Assembly: GCA_038232215.1 (NCBI GenBank)
Contig: JBBSIG010000003.1
Location: forward strand, 1-29,062
Origin: JBBSIG01 sp038232215
GTDB taxonomy: Bacteria; Actinomycetota; Thermoleophilia; Gaiellales; Gaiellaceae
DNA length: 29,062 bases
Direction of reading: 5' to 3'
Under the pieces are notes generated by a model. That model ran no database searches and was not told the origin of the DNA. It saw nothing but the letters and a program-made list of their open reading frames with translations. How positions within the stretch are numbered: the first letter of the stretch is position 1; each line of letters starts with the position of its first letter. The position numbers and the translations under genes are program-made. Below, one piece after another: positions 16,967 to 24,163 of the stretch.

Positions 16967-17011
16967 CGCGGAAACGACGCGGTTGGATCGCTCGGAGCCG
17001 GTGACGAGCCG

Positions 17012-17236
17012 TCAGGCACGCAGCTCGACGAATCCCGCGGCGGCGAAGTCGCCGTCGAAGGCGAGCGCTTCCCGCAGACGCAGCGAGCGCATGAGCGCGA
17101 AGCTCGTCGCGTCCACGAACGAGTACCCGCGCTCGTCGTGCCGGCGAAGCCAGCCGAGCGCCTCCTGCTCGAGCTGGGGCGACACGAAGGCGAGCCCCAC
17201 GCGAGCGGAGCGCTCGAGCGTATCGGCGAATGCCAC
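17012..17236 (-). pseudogene. Truncated PIN-domain protein (C-terminal half)
   Basis: A 74-residue frame matching only the second half of a VapC-like PIN protein: LEQEALGWLRRHDERGYSFVDATSFALMRSL, then REALAFDGDFAAAGFVELRA to the normal C-terminus. Two late acidic residues (FVDATS, FDGDF) are kept, but the first ~55-60 residues, with the leading Asp and Glu of the active site, are missing. The sequence upstream of the apparent ATG (17236) encodes nothing PIN-like in any frame. No antitoxin gene is recognisable beside it. A decayed toxin gene. Confidence 0.65.
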
Positions 17237-17439
17237 TGCGCCCCGGTGGCCCGCCCGCCGACGCGAAAGGTGTCAGAGCCGGCCCTCGACACGGTCGAAT
17301 GCAGATCGGCGACGCGCTTGCGCTCGACGAGCGTGTCCGCGATCCCGCTCCTCGCCTCGTGGCACGTCGACGACGATGCGAACCGCGGACATGTCCTCAA
17401 GTGCCGGGAGTTGCGCCCGATCACGTACGAGCAACGAGG

Positions 17440-17636
17440 CTCGGGTTAGCGCTCACGCAAGAGAGTTCGCAGACGCCCTCGGCGTATCAGTCCGACGCGT
17501 GGCGGCGTGGGAGCCGGCGAAAACGGGATGGACCTCCACACCCTCCGTTGCTCTCCGAGCTACCCGGCTTGCCCGTCTCCTATTCAAGGGCGAGCCGGCC
17601 GGCGTCTGCCCGACGTGCGGTCAAGGGACGAGGTGA
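17440..17636 (+). pseudogene. Fragment resembling an XRE-type helix-turn-helix protein
   Basis: The plus-strand frame reads REFADALGVSVRRVAAWE, the pattern of an XRE-family helix-turn-helix, followed by a basic stretch (VALRATRLARLLFKG) and a C-terminal CPTCGQGTR with one Cys pair. There is no start codon or upstream domain, and codon use is less biased than in neighbours. It converges on and overlaps the end of the broken AOC-like gene. Probably a relic; chance resemblance is possible. Confidence 0.35.
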
Positions 17637-17901
17637 AAGATCAGGGACGAGTTGTCCCCCTGGCCGATGTTCCTCACGCCGCCCAGCCGCGCGCGTTGCC
17701 GTAATGCCCGGTGCCACCGGTAACAGCGAGCGCGAACTTATCCGAGCGTTCGCCGAAGCGGGCTGAGCCTGCGATCACAATCTGGCCGGCGGGCAGAAAG
17801 GCGCTGGCGTGACAGAAGCCCGTGACCGTCTTCGCGTCAGGCTGCCCGGTAAAGGTGCAAAACCCCTGCAAATTAGGGGTCGAATTAGGAGGCCAGAGAC
17901 C
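17621..17901 (-). pseudogene. Frameshifted, 5'-truncated AOC-barrel-like protein
   Basis: On the minus strand one frame gives GFCTFTG..., GFCHASAFLPAGQIVIAG and ALAVTGGTGHYGNARGWAA, ending at TGA 17676-17674. Shifting frame by one base at that point gives VRNIGQGDNSSLIFHLVP and a stop at 17623-17621. That tail is the natural continuation (...ARGxxxVRxIxxGxxSxLxFHL) of allene-oxide-cyclase-barrel-like bacterial proteins, so a single-base deletion has split the gene. The signal peptide and first barrel strands are missing upstream, where the frame hits a stop at 17904-17902. A related intact protein lies at 11772-12242. Confidence 0.6.
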
Positions 17902-17985
17902 TCATAGGCGGCCGCTGCGAGGTAGTTGTCCACGGTCTTGTCCGAGAGGCCGAGTTTCCCGGTGAACTCGCGCCTTCGTAGAGGC
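17898..17985 (-). pseudogene. Fragment resembling a LuxR-type helix-turn-helix
   Basis: A short minus-strand stretch reads EFTGKLGLSDKTVDNYLAAA, very close to the LuxR/FixJ C-terminal DNA-binding helix pattern (E-x-A-x-x-LGLSxKTVxNxL). No receiver or other domain is found upstream and the frame runs into unrelated sequence. It lies just upstream of the broken AOC-like frame and 10 nt from the end of the luciferase-like gene. Read as a relic with modest confidence. Confidence 0.33.
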
Positions 17986-17994
17986 CGTGCCGAT

Positions 17995-18951
17995 CTACGA
18001 GCCGGCGAGGGCCGGGACGAGCTCGGCCCCGATCAGCTCGACGAGCTCGACGTCCGTGTGGTCGAGGTGCTGCAGGAAGACGCGCTCGACACCCGCCGCC
18101 TCGAGCGCGCGCAGCCGCTCGAGCGCCTGCTCGACCGTGCCACTCACCCAGACGTCGGCCCGCTCGCGCAGGAAGCTCTTCACCTCTCCGCGGCCGCCCA
18201 TGCGCTCCATGATCCGCTGCGTGCGCCGCCGCAGCTCGCCCTCGTCGCGCCCGACCACGCAGCCCGTCATGAGCGAGAAGCGGATCGAGCCCGGATCGCG
18301 TCCGGCGCGCTCACACGCCTCGTGCAGGCGCCGGCGCCGTAGCCGGCACTCCTCCAGGCCTACGTAGAACGTGTTGTACTCGTCGGCGAAGCGAACGGCC
18401 GGGCCGATCGTGCCCGGCTTGCCGGAGCCGCCGACGATGAGCGGGGGGTGCGGCTGCTGCAGCGGCCTCGGCTGCGCGCGGCAGTCCTCCAGACGGTAGT
18501 GGCGTCCCTCGAAGCTGAAGCTCTCCTCCGTCCACTGGCGGTGCACGATCTCCAGCTGCTCGGCGAAGAGCTCCATCCGTACGCGCGTCTCGGGGAAGGG
18601 GAAGCCGTAGCGGCGGTGCTCCTCCTCGTTCCAGCCGGCGCCGAGCCCGAGCTCCACGCGCCCGCCGGAGACGTGGTCGGCCGTGACGACCGACTTGGCC
18701 AGGAGAGAGGGGTGGCGAAAGGTGGCCGGCGAGACCATCGTGCCGAGCCGGATTCGGGTCGTCCGGCCGGCGAGCGCGGCGAGCGTCGTCCAGGCGTCGA
18801 GCGAGCCACGCTCGACGTGACCGTCCAGCGAGGCGTAGTGGTCGGAGCGGAACAGGCCCTCGAGGCCGTTCCGCTCGCAGGCCTCGGCGAGTGCCAGCCA
18901 CTCCTCCCAGGAGACCCCCTCCTGGCCCTCGACCATCAGGCAGACGCGCAC
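17995..18951 (-). CDS. LLM-class (F420-type) flavin/deazaflavin oxidoreductase
   Basis: A 318-residue luciferase-like monooxygenase-fold protein, probably F420-dependent as in most actinobacterial members. Family features: the N-terminal strand RVCLMVEGQEGVSWEEWLAL, FRSDHYASLDG, the TTRIRLGTMVSPATFRHPS block, LGLGAGWNEEEHRRYGFPFP and PHPPLIVGGSGKPGT. Length is typical. The GTG at 18951 is chosen because the first beta-strand begins there and a TAGCCT box lies 6 nt upstream (leaderless type); ATG at 18936 would remove the first strand. It diverges from the DsbA-like operon. The substrate is unknown. Confidence 0.88.
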   Translation of the reverse strand: MRVCLMVEGQEGVSWEEWLALAEACERNGLEGLFRSDHYASLDGHVERGSLDAWTTLAALAGRTTRIRLGTMVSPATFRHPSLLAKSVVTADHVSGGRVELGLGAGWNEEEHRRYGFPFPETRVRMELFAEQLEIVHRQWTEESFSFEGRHYRLEDCRAQPRPLQQPHPPLIVGGSGKPGTIGPAVRFADEYNTFYVGLEECRLRRRRLHEACERAGRDPGSIRFSLMTGCVVGRDEGELRRRTQRIMERMGGRGEVKSFLRERADVWVSGTVEQALERLRALEAAGVERVFLQHLDHTDVELVELIGAELVPALAGS

Positions 18952-18987
18952 GGGCGCAGGCTAGCGAGCCCGTAAGGTACGCGGCAC
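18952..18987. promoter_or_regulatory. Divergent promoter region
   Basis: Minus strand: TAGCCT (18963-18958) then 6 nt then the GTG of the luciferase-like gene. Plus strand: TAAGGT (18973-18978) then 9 nt then a GTG that opens a 13-codon leader ORF (18988). Both are TANNNT -10-like boxes placed for very short or absent 5' leaders. Confidence 0.4.
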
Positions 18988-19029
18988 GTGAGGAAGATCG
19001 GCGCCGACCTGGACAGACGCACGGCATGA
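18988..19029 (+). CDS. 13-codon leader ORF before the DsbA-like gene
   Basis: GTG AGG AAG ... encodes VRKIGADLDRRTA and stops at TGA 19027-19029, overlapping the ATG (19026-19028) of the DsbA-like gene as ATGA. That ATG has no ribosome binding site of its own, while the leader GTG sits just after a TAAGGT box. The leader could therefore load ribosomes that re-initiate at the downstream ATG. The overlap and spacing are directly visible; the function is inferred. Confidence 0.35.
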   Translation: MRKIGADLDRRTA

Positions 19030-19652
19030 GCGACGCCGCGGTCCTCGTCTGGTCGGACTACATCTGACCGTTCTGCCGGCTCGGCCAGCCCCTGGCCGAG
19101 TGGCTCGAGCGCCGGTTCGGCGCGAACGTGACGTGGTTGCCGTACGACCTGCACCCCGAGTACCCGGCCGAGGGAATCTCCCGCGAGGAGCTCCGCGCGC
19201 GCTACGGGAGCACGTTCGGCGAGCGCCTGCGAGAGAGCTTCGCCGCCGCGGGACTCGGCTACAACCCGCCTCCGGAAGTCGTCCCGAACACGATGCGCGC
19301 CCTGCGCGTGACAGAGCTCGCCCGCGACCGCGACCTGCACGAGCCGCTGCACGACCGGCTCATGCGGGCCTACTGGGAGGAAGCCACCGACATCGGCGAC
19401 GCGGAGGCTCTGCGCGCGCTCGCCGTCGAGGTCGGCCTGGAGTCGGACGAGGTCTCGGGCGTGCTCGAGGGCGACACCTACCGCGAGCGCGTGCTCGAGT
19501 CGACGGCGCAGGCGCAGTCGCTCGGCGTGAGCGGGGTACCGGGCTTCCTGCTCGACCGGCGCCTGCTCGTGCTCGGCGCGCAGCCGCGCGAGGTGTTCGA
19601 GCAGGCGTTCGAGCGCCTCGGACTCGCGTCGAGGACGGAGAGCCCCGGGTGA
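19026..19652 (+). CDS. FrnE/DsbA-like thiol oxidoreductase with in-frame TGA at the active site (candidate selenoprotein)
   Basis: A 208-residue thioredoxin-fold protein of the DsbA/FrnE group when TGA 19065-19067 (codon 14) is read through. The N-terminus is AAVLVWSDYI-(TGA)-PFCRLGQPL. Family members have Cys-Pro-Trp/Phe-Cys exactly here, so the TGA replaces the first, nucleophilic Cys and Cys17 is the resolving one. The rest is intact: LPYDLHPEYPAEGIS, the all-helical insert, cis-Pro loop GVSGVPGFLLD, and LVLGAQP at the end. Sec insertion would give a UxxC redox centre. A hairpin follows the TGA (19080-19100). The gene starts in an ATGA overlap with a leader ORF and ends in a GTGA overlap with the aldo/keto reductase. 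An ORF caller would start at 19128 and lose the active site. Alternatives are a TGC/TGT-to-TGA nonsense mutation or sequencing error. Confidence 0.72.
19065..19100 (+). promoter_or_regulatory. Candidate bacterial SECIS: TGA plus downstream hairpin
   Basis: TGA at 19065-19067, then 12 nt, then left arm CTCGGCCAG (19080-19088), CCC, right arm CTGGCCGAG (19092-19100), a perfect 9-bp stem. If the top G-C pair opens, the loop is GCCCC with a G in first position, starting 20 nt after the TGA. The bacterial SECIS model asks for an apical loop roughly 16-37 nt after UGA with a G among its first two bases, so the geometry fits. GC-rich coding sequence forms hairpins easily, so this is supporting, not decisive, evidence. 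Confidence 0.5.
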
Positions 19653-20674
19653 CCTACGCCGCCTCCGACGACCGGTACGACCGCATGAGCTACCGCCGCT
19701 GCGGCCGCAGCGGCCTCCAACTTCCCGCGATCTCGCTCGGGCTGTGGTGGAACTTCGGGCACGACCGGCCCCTCGAGACGAGCCGCGCGATCGTGCGCCG
19801 CGCCTTCGACCTCGGCATCACCCACTTCGACCTGGCGAACAACTACGGGCCGCCCTACGGCTCCGCGGAGGAGAACTTCGGCCGCCTACTCGAGCAGGAC
19901 CTGGCGCCCTACCGCGACGAGCTCGTCATCTCCTCGAAGGCCGGGTACGACATGTGGCCCGGACCCTACGGCGAGTGGGGCTCGCGGAAGTACCTGCTGG
20001 CGAGCCTCGACCAGAGCCTGCGCCGCCTGGGGCTCGACTACGTCGACATCTTCTACTCGCATCGCCTCGACCCCGAGACGCCGCTCGAGGAGACGATGGG
20101 CGCGCTCGACGCGGCCGTCCGCCAGGGCAAGGCGCTCTACGTGGGCGTCTCCTCCTACTCCGCGCCGAAGACGCGCGAGGCCGCGGAGATCCTGCGCGGA
20201 CTCGGTACGCCGCTCCTGATCCACCAGCCCTCGTACTCGCTGCTCAACCGCTGGATCGAGCCCGACCTGCTCGACACGCTCGAGGAGCTCGGCGTCGGTT
20301 GCATCGGCTTCTCGCCGCTCGCTCAGGGACTCTTGACCGACAGGTACCTGGACGGCGTTCCCGAGGGCTCGCGCGCCAGCCGCCCCGCTTCTCTGTCGCC
20401 CGATCTCCTCACCGAGGAGACGCTCGACAAGGTACGCGCCCTGAACGAGATCGCAGCGCGCAGAGGGCAGACTCTCGCGCAGCTCGCGCTCGCCTGGACG
20501 CTGCGCGACCCGCGCATGACCTCGACCGTGATCGGGGCGAGCAGCGTCGCCCAGCTCGACGCGAACGTCGCCGCGCTCGCGAACACGGCGCTCTCGCGCG
20601 CCGAGCTCGACGAGATCGACCGCTACGCGACCGAGAGCGACATCAACCTCTGGGCGCGCTCGAGCCAGGCCTGA
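19649..20674 (+). CDS. Aldo/keto reductase (YghZ/GPR-like, AKR)
   Basis: A 341-residue NADPH-dependent aldo/keto reductase. The region MSYRRCGRSGLQLPAISLGLWWNFG and the NNYGPPYGSAEENFGR block are typical of the L-glyceraldehyde-3-phosphate reductase (YghZ) and Kv-beta-like branch. The catalytic tetrad is visible as Asp in THFDLANNYG, Tyr in NNYG, Lys in SSKAGYDMWPGPYGEWGS, and His in FYSHRLDPETPLEE. The C-terminal cofactor loop TSTVIGASSVAQLDANVAAL is intact. The GTG start (19649) overlaps the DsbA-like stop as GTGA; a later ATG at 19684 is possible. The stop overlaps the transporter start as CTGA. Likely reduces toxic or sugar-derived aldehydes. Confidence 0.9.
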   Translation: MTYAASDDRYDRMSYRRCGRSGLQLPAISLGLWWNFGHDRPLETSRAIVRRAFDLGITHFDLANNYGPPYGSAEENFGRLLEQDLAPYRDELVISSKAGYDMWPGPYGEWGSRKYLLASLDQSLRRLGLDYVDIFYSHRLDPETPLEETMGALDAAVRQGKALYVGVSSYSAPKTREAAEILRGLGTPLLIHQPSYSLLNRWIEPDLLDTLEELGVGCIGFSPLAQGLLTDRYLDGVPEGSRASRPASLSPDLLTEETLDKVRALNEIAARRGQTLAQLALAWTLRDPRMTSTVIGASSVAQLDANVAALANTALSRAELDEIDRYATESDINLWARSSQA

Positions 20675-21636
20675 CGGGCGAGCGGGGAGGCACCCGCTCC
20701 TGGGAGCTCGGCTCGGCCAGGCGGCCCGTTGCCCTCGCGGCGCTCGGCGCGCTCGCGATCGCCTTCTCGGCCATCCTCGTCCGCCTTGCGGACGTCTCGC
20801 CCTCGACCGCCGCCTTCTTCCGCTGCGCGTACGCGCTTCCCGTGCTCGCCGTGCTCGCCGCAGGCGAGCGCCGCCGCCTCGGAGGCCGTCGGCCGCGCAG
20901 GCGCATGCTCGCGTACGCAGCCGGCGCCCTGCTGGGAGCCGAGCTCGTCGTCTGGCACCACGCGATCGCCGACGTCGGCGCCGGGTTGGCGACCGTGCTC
21001 GCGAACCTGCAGGTCGTCTTCGTGGCGCTCGTCGCCTGGCCGGCGCTCGGCGAGCGGCCGTCCCGACGCGTGCTCGCCGCCCTGCCGCTCGTGCTCGCGG
21101 GGGCGCTCCTCATCTCGGGGGCGCTCGAGGGGGGCGCCTACGGGCGCAACCCCCCGCTCGGGGCCCTCTTCGGCGTGGCCGCGGCCCTCGCCTACGGCGG
21201 CTTCATCCTCCTGTTTCGAGAGACGGGCCGGGACGGGGAGCTCGCGGGGCCCCTGCGCGACGTCTCGCTCGCGGCCGCGCTGACCGCCGCCGCGATCGGC
21301 GCGGCGTCGGGCGAGCTCGACCTCCTGACCGGCTGGCCCGCCCAGGGCTGGCTGGTGCTCCTCGCCCTCAGCGCCCAGGTACTCGGCTACGGGCTGATCG
21401 GCGCCGCGCTTCCCCGGCTCGCCGCCGCGCACGGAGCGATTCTCCTCCTCCTGCAGCCCGTCGCCTCCGTCGCGCTCGCGGTGATCCTGCTCGCGGAGGC
21501 GCCGACGACGCTGCAGGTCGGAGGCGTGGCCGTTCTGCTCGCGGGCGTGCTCGTCGCCACGATCGGAGCTGCGCCGTCGCCGCCGCGCGATCCCGAGCGC
21601 CTCTCGACTCAATCCGTCTCGCCTCTTCGCTCGTAG
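20671..21636 (+). CDS. EamA/DMT-family transporter with probable CTG start
   Basis: A 321-residue integral membrane protein with about ten hydrophobic helices arranged as two EamA repeats, e.g. VALAALGALAIAFSAILVRL, MLAYAAGALLGAELVVWHHA, TVLANLQVVFVALVAWPAL and the final VGGVAVLLAGVLVATIGAA. The LANLQVVFVAL and LLLLQPVASVALAVILLAE segments are typical of drug/metabolite exporters (RhaT/YdcZ-like). No in-frame ATG, GTG or TTG lies between the AKR stop and the third helix. The best start is CTG at 20671, which overlaps the AKR TGA as CTGA. The hydrophobic core begins ~20 codons later, as expected. Substrate unknown. Confidence 0.83.
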   Translation: MTGERGGTRSWELGSARRPVALAALGALAIAFSAILVRLADVSPSTAAFFRCAYALPVLAVLAAGERRRLGGRRPRRRMLAYAAGALLGAELVVWHHAIADVGAGLATVLANLQVVFVALVAWPALGERPSRRVLAALPLVLAGALLISGALEGGAYGRNPPLGALFGVAAALAYGGFILLFRETGRDGELAGPLRDVSLAAALTAAAIGAASGELDLLTGWPAQGWLVLLALSAQVLGYGLIGAALPRLAAAHGAILLLLQPVASVALAVILLAEAPTTLQVGGVAVLLAGVLVATIGAAPSPPRDPERLSTQSVSPLRS

Positions 21637-21667
21637 TAGCCGCCGACACCAACGGAAAGGCGGGGAA

Positions 21668-22624
21668 ATGAAAAGACTCGTTCTTCTGCTCCTGACCCTC
21701 GGTCTCGCGGGCGCGGCGGTCCTCACGACCGCGACCGCGGGGACGGACGCCACCCGGACGGTCTGCCACCGTACGGCGTCGAAGACGGCGCCGTACGTGA
21801 AGCTCCGTCTCTCGGCGAAGCAGCTGCGCTCGCATCTCAAGCACGCGGCCGACCTGATTCCCGCTCCGCGGGGAGCGTGCCCGAAGTCGGTGCTCACGGC
21901 CACCTCCGGAGGCCGTGCGCTCCAGGTTGCGCTCACGGGTGAGGTCGAGGCGCCGGCAGGCGACCCCGTGGCAACGGGAACCGCGACGGTCAGGCTCCGC
22001 GCGGGGCAGGGGCAGGTCTGCTACCGGCTCGCCGCCCGTGACCTGCCCGCGGCCGCCGCCGCCCACGTCCATCGCGGCGCCGCGGAGGTTGCCGGCCCCG
22101 TGGTGATTCCGCTGCGGACGCCCGACACGAGCGGCGGCGCGAGCGGCTGCGCGAGCGCGAGCCGCACGCTCGTGGCCGCGATCCTCGCCAAGCCCGAGTC
22201 GTACTACGTCAACGTGCATACGGCCGAGTTTCCGGCGGGAGCCATCCGCGGGCAGCTCAAGGGCTCGTCGCGCGCCTCCTTCGGGACGACCCTGGCCCGC
22301 GAGCTGCAGGGGACCTCGGAGCCGAACGCGAAGGGCACTGCGGTCGTCCGCTTGCGCAAGGACGCGGAGCTGGTCTGCTTCCGGCTGCGGGTCGAGAACG
22401 TCACGCTCCCAGCGGCAGCCGCGCACATCCACCGCGGCGGCGCCGGCGTGAACGGGCCGGTCGTCGTTCCCCTCGGGACACCTGGGGCCGACGGCACCTC
22501 GAGCGGCTGCGCGACCGCCCCGGCCGCGCTGATCGACGAGATCCTCGCCAACCCGGCGGGCTTCTACGTCAACGTGCACACGAAGGAGCATCCGGCGGGA
22601 GCGATTCGCGCCCAGCTCGGCTAG
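21668..22624 (+). CDS. Secreted protein with two CHRD domains
   Basis: A 318-residue exported protein. Residues 1-25 are a signal peptide (MKRLVLLLLTLGLAGAAVLT, then TATAG). A short Cys-containing module follows (TVCHRTASKTAPYVKLRLSA ... LKHAADLIPAPRGACP), resembling small secreted modules with paired Cys. Two CHRD domains come next, ~85-195 and ~205-318, each with a YRL/FRL strand, AHVHRG or AHIHRG with paired His, and a terminal YYVNVHTAEFPAGAIRGQL or FYVNVHTKEHPAGAIRAQL. CHRD domains occur in chordin and in many bacterial surface proteins, where the role is unknown. GGAAAGGCGGGGAA gives a purine-rich ribosome binding site before the ATG. It ends 8 nt before a strong hairpin. Confidence 0.9.
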   Translation: MKRLVLLLLTLGLAGAAVLTTATAGTDATRTVCHRTASKTAPYVKLRLSAKQLRSHLKHAADLIPAPRGACPKSVLTATSGGRALQVALTGEVEAPAGDPVATGTATVRLRAGQGQVCYRLAARDLPAAAAAHVHRGAAEVAGPVVIPLRTPDTSGGASGCASASRTLVAAILAKPESYYVNVHTAEFPAGAIRGQLKGSSRASFGTTLARELQGTSEPNAKGTAVVRLRKDAELVCFRLRVENVTLPAAAAHIHRGGAGVNGPVVVPLGTPGADGTSSGCATAPAALIDEILANPAGFYVNVHTKEHPAGAIRAQLG

Positions 22625-22632
22625 CGAGACTG

Positions 22633-22670
22633 CCGCCCCGGGGTCGGCCGCTTGACCGACCCCGGGGCGG
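22633..22670 (+). terminator. Strong hairpin terminator after the CHRD gene
   Basis: Arms CCGCCCCGGGGTCGG (22633-22647) and CCGACCCCGGGGCGG (22656-22670) form a perfect 15-bp GC stem with an 8-nt loop. It starts 8 nt after the CHRD stop and ends 17 nt before the transhydrogenase start. No T-tract follows, as is common in very high-GC actinobacteria. Confidence 0.7.
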
Positions 22671-22687
22671 AGGCGCAGAGTGCGCCC

Positions 22688-24118
22688 ATGCCAGAGAGCT
22701 TCGACCTCGCCGTCGTCGGCTCGGGACCCGCCGGCCAGAAGGCGGCGATCCAGGCCGCGAAGCTGCGTCGCCGTGTCGCCCTCGTCGAGAAGGAAGCCGA
22801 CCTCGGCGGCGGCTGCGTCGACGTCGGCACGATCCCCTCGAAGACGATCCGCGAGGCCGTCGTCTACCTGACGGGCCTGCACGAGCGCGGCGTGTACGGG
22901 CGCGGCTACCGGCTGAAGGACGAGATCTCGATCGACGACCTCGCCGCGCGCACGCGCCACGTCGTCGAGCGCGAGCGCGCGGTCATCCGCGACCAGCTCC
23001 TGCGCAACCACGTCGCGCTCCTCGAAGGCACCGCTCGCTTCGACGATCCCCACACGCTCGTCGTCGCCGGGCGAGACGGAGGCGAGCGCCTCGTGACCGC
23101 GGAGACGATCGTCCTCGCGCCGGGATCGCACCCTGCGCACGACCCGAGCATCGCCTTCAACGGCCGCACGATCCTCGACTCGGACGACATCGTGGAGCGA
23201 CTCGAGCGGATCCCGCAGACGCTGCTCGTGGTCGGGGCGGGCGTGATCGAGATCGAGTTCGCGTCGATGTTCGCAGCGCTCGGCACACGGGTCACGGTCG
23301 TGGACGGACGGCCGGAGATGCTCGACTTCTGCGACCGGGACGTCGTCGACGGGTTGCGCTACCACCTCCGCGATCTCGGCGTCACGTTCCGCTTCGGCGA
23401 GCTGGTGACACGTGTCGACGACCTCGGCGAGGAGACGATGACCACCCTCGCCAGCGGGAAGCAGATCGTCGCCGAGACGGTCTTCTACTCGGCCGGCCGT
23501 CAGGGCGCCACCGACGAGCTCGCGCTCGAGCGAGTCGGGCTCGAGGCCGACGCGCGCGGCCGGATCGCGGTCGACGACCATTACCGCACGGCCGCGGGGC
23601 ATGTCTACGCGGTCGGCGACGTGATCGGCTTTCCGAGCCTTGCCGCCACCTCGGCCGAGCAGGGCCGGCTCGCCGCCGCGCACGCCTGCGGCCTCGACGT
23701 CGCCGCCATGCGGACGCTGCTCCCGATCGGCATCTACTCGATCCCGGAGATCAGCTACGTCGGCAAGACCGAGGACGAGCTCACGGCCGCCTCGATCCCG
23801 TACGAGTCGGGCGTCGCCCACTACCGGGAGCTGGCGCGCGGGCAGATCATCGGCGACGAGCATGGGATGGTGAAGCTCCTCGTCGCGCCCGAGGACGGAA
23901 CGCTGCTCGACGTCCACGCGTTCGGCGCGGGCGCGACCGAGGTGGTCCACATCGGCCAGGTCGCGATGGGCCTCGGCGGCACGGTCGACTACCTGGTCGA
24001 GACCGTGTTCAACTACCCGACGCTGGCCGAGGCGTACAAGGTGGCCGCGCTCGACGCCGCGAACAAGCTGCGCGCGGTCAGGCTCGCGACGCGGACGGCA
24101 CCCGCCGAGCCCGCGTGA
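22688..24118 (+). CDS. sthA: Soluble pyridine nucleotide transhydrogenase (Si-specific), SthA-like
   Basis: A 476-residue FAD-dependent two-dinucleotide-binding flavoprotein that transfers hydride between NADPH and NAD. The FAD motif is VVGSGPAGQKAAIQAA. The active-site region reads GGGCVDVGTIPSKTIREAV with a single Cys, not the CxxxxC of lipoamide or glutathione reductases, as in SthA. The second nucleotide-binding motif is VVGAGVIEIEFASMFAALGT, the FAD-ribityl block is VYAVGDVIGFPSLAATSAEQG, and the dimer interface includes HIGQVAMGLGGTVDYLVETV. Length is close to E. coli SthA. The start is the first ATG after the terminator hairpin; ribosome binding site weak. Function in balancing NADPH is family knowledge. 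Confidence 0.9.
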   Translation: MPESFDLAVVGSGPAGQKAAIQAAKLRRRVALVEKEADLGGGCVDVGTIPSKTIREAVVYLTGLHERGVYGRGYRLKDEISIDDLAARTRHVVERERAVIRDQLLRNHVALLEGTARFDDPHTLVVAGRDGGERLVTAETIVLAPGSHPAHDPSIAFNGRTILDSDDIVERLERIPQTLLVVGAGVIEIEFASMFAALGTRVTVVDGRPEMLDFCDRDVVDGLRYHLRDLGVTFRFGELVTRVDDLGEETMTTLASGKQIVAETVFYSAGRQGATDELALERVGLEADARGRIAVDDHYRTAAGHVYAVGDVIGFPSLAATSAEQGRLAAAHACGLDVAAMRTLLPIGIYSIPEISYVGKTEDELTAASIPYESGVAHYRELARGQIIGDEHGMVKLLVAPEDGTLLDVHAFGAGATEVVHIGQVAMGLGGTVDYLVETVFNYPTLAEAYKVAALDAANKLRAVRLATRTAPAEPA

Positions 24119-24150
24119 GCTCGGTGCCGAGAACGAAGCGGCCCTCCGGC

Positions 24151-24156
24151 TAGAGT
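24151..24156 (+). promoter_or_regulatory. -10 box, leaderless start of DUF427 gene
   Basis: TAGAGT followed by 7 nt and then the GTG start. No ribosome binding site is present in this gap. Confidence 0.45.
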
Positions 24157-24163
24157 CTCGACC

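Noticed and set aside
17237..17439. Possible antitoxin or N-terminal half for the broken PIN gene
   Set aside because: A short minus-strand ORF (MSAVRIVVDVPRGEE...) lies here, but it is not in frame or pattern with any known antitoxin or the missing PIN half. Nothing supportable.
19128..19652. Conventional start of the DsbA-like gene at 19128
   Set aside because: It would drop the first strand and the active-site motif. Family sequence continues upstream through the TGA to ATG 19026.
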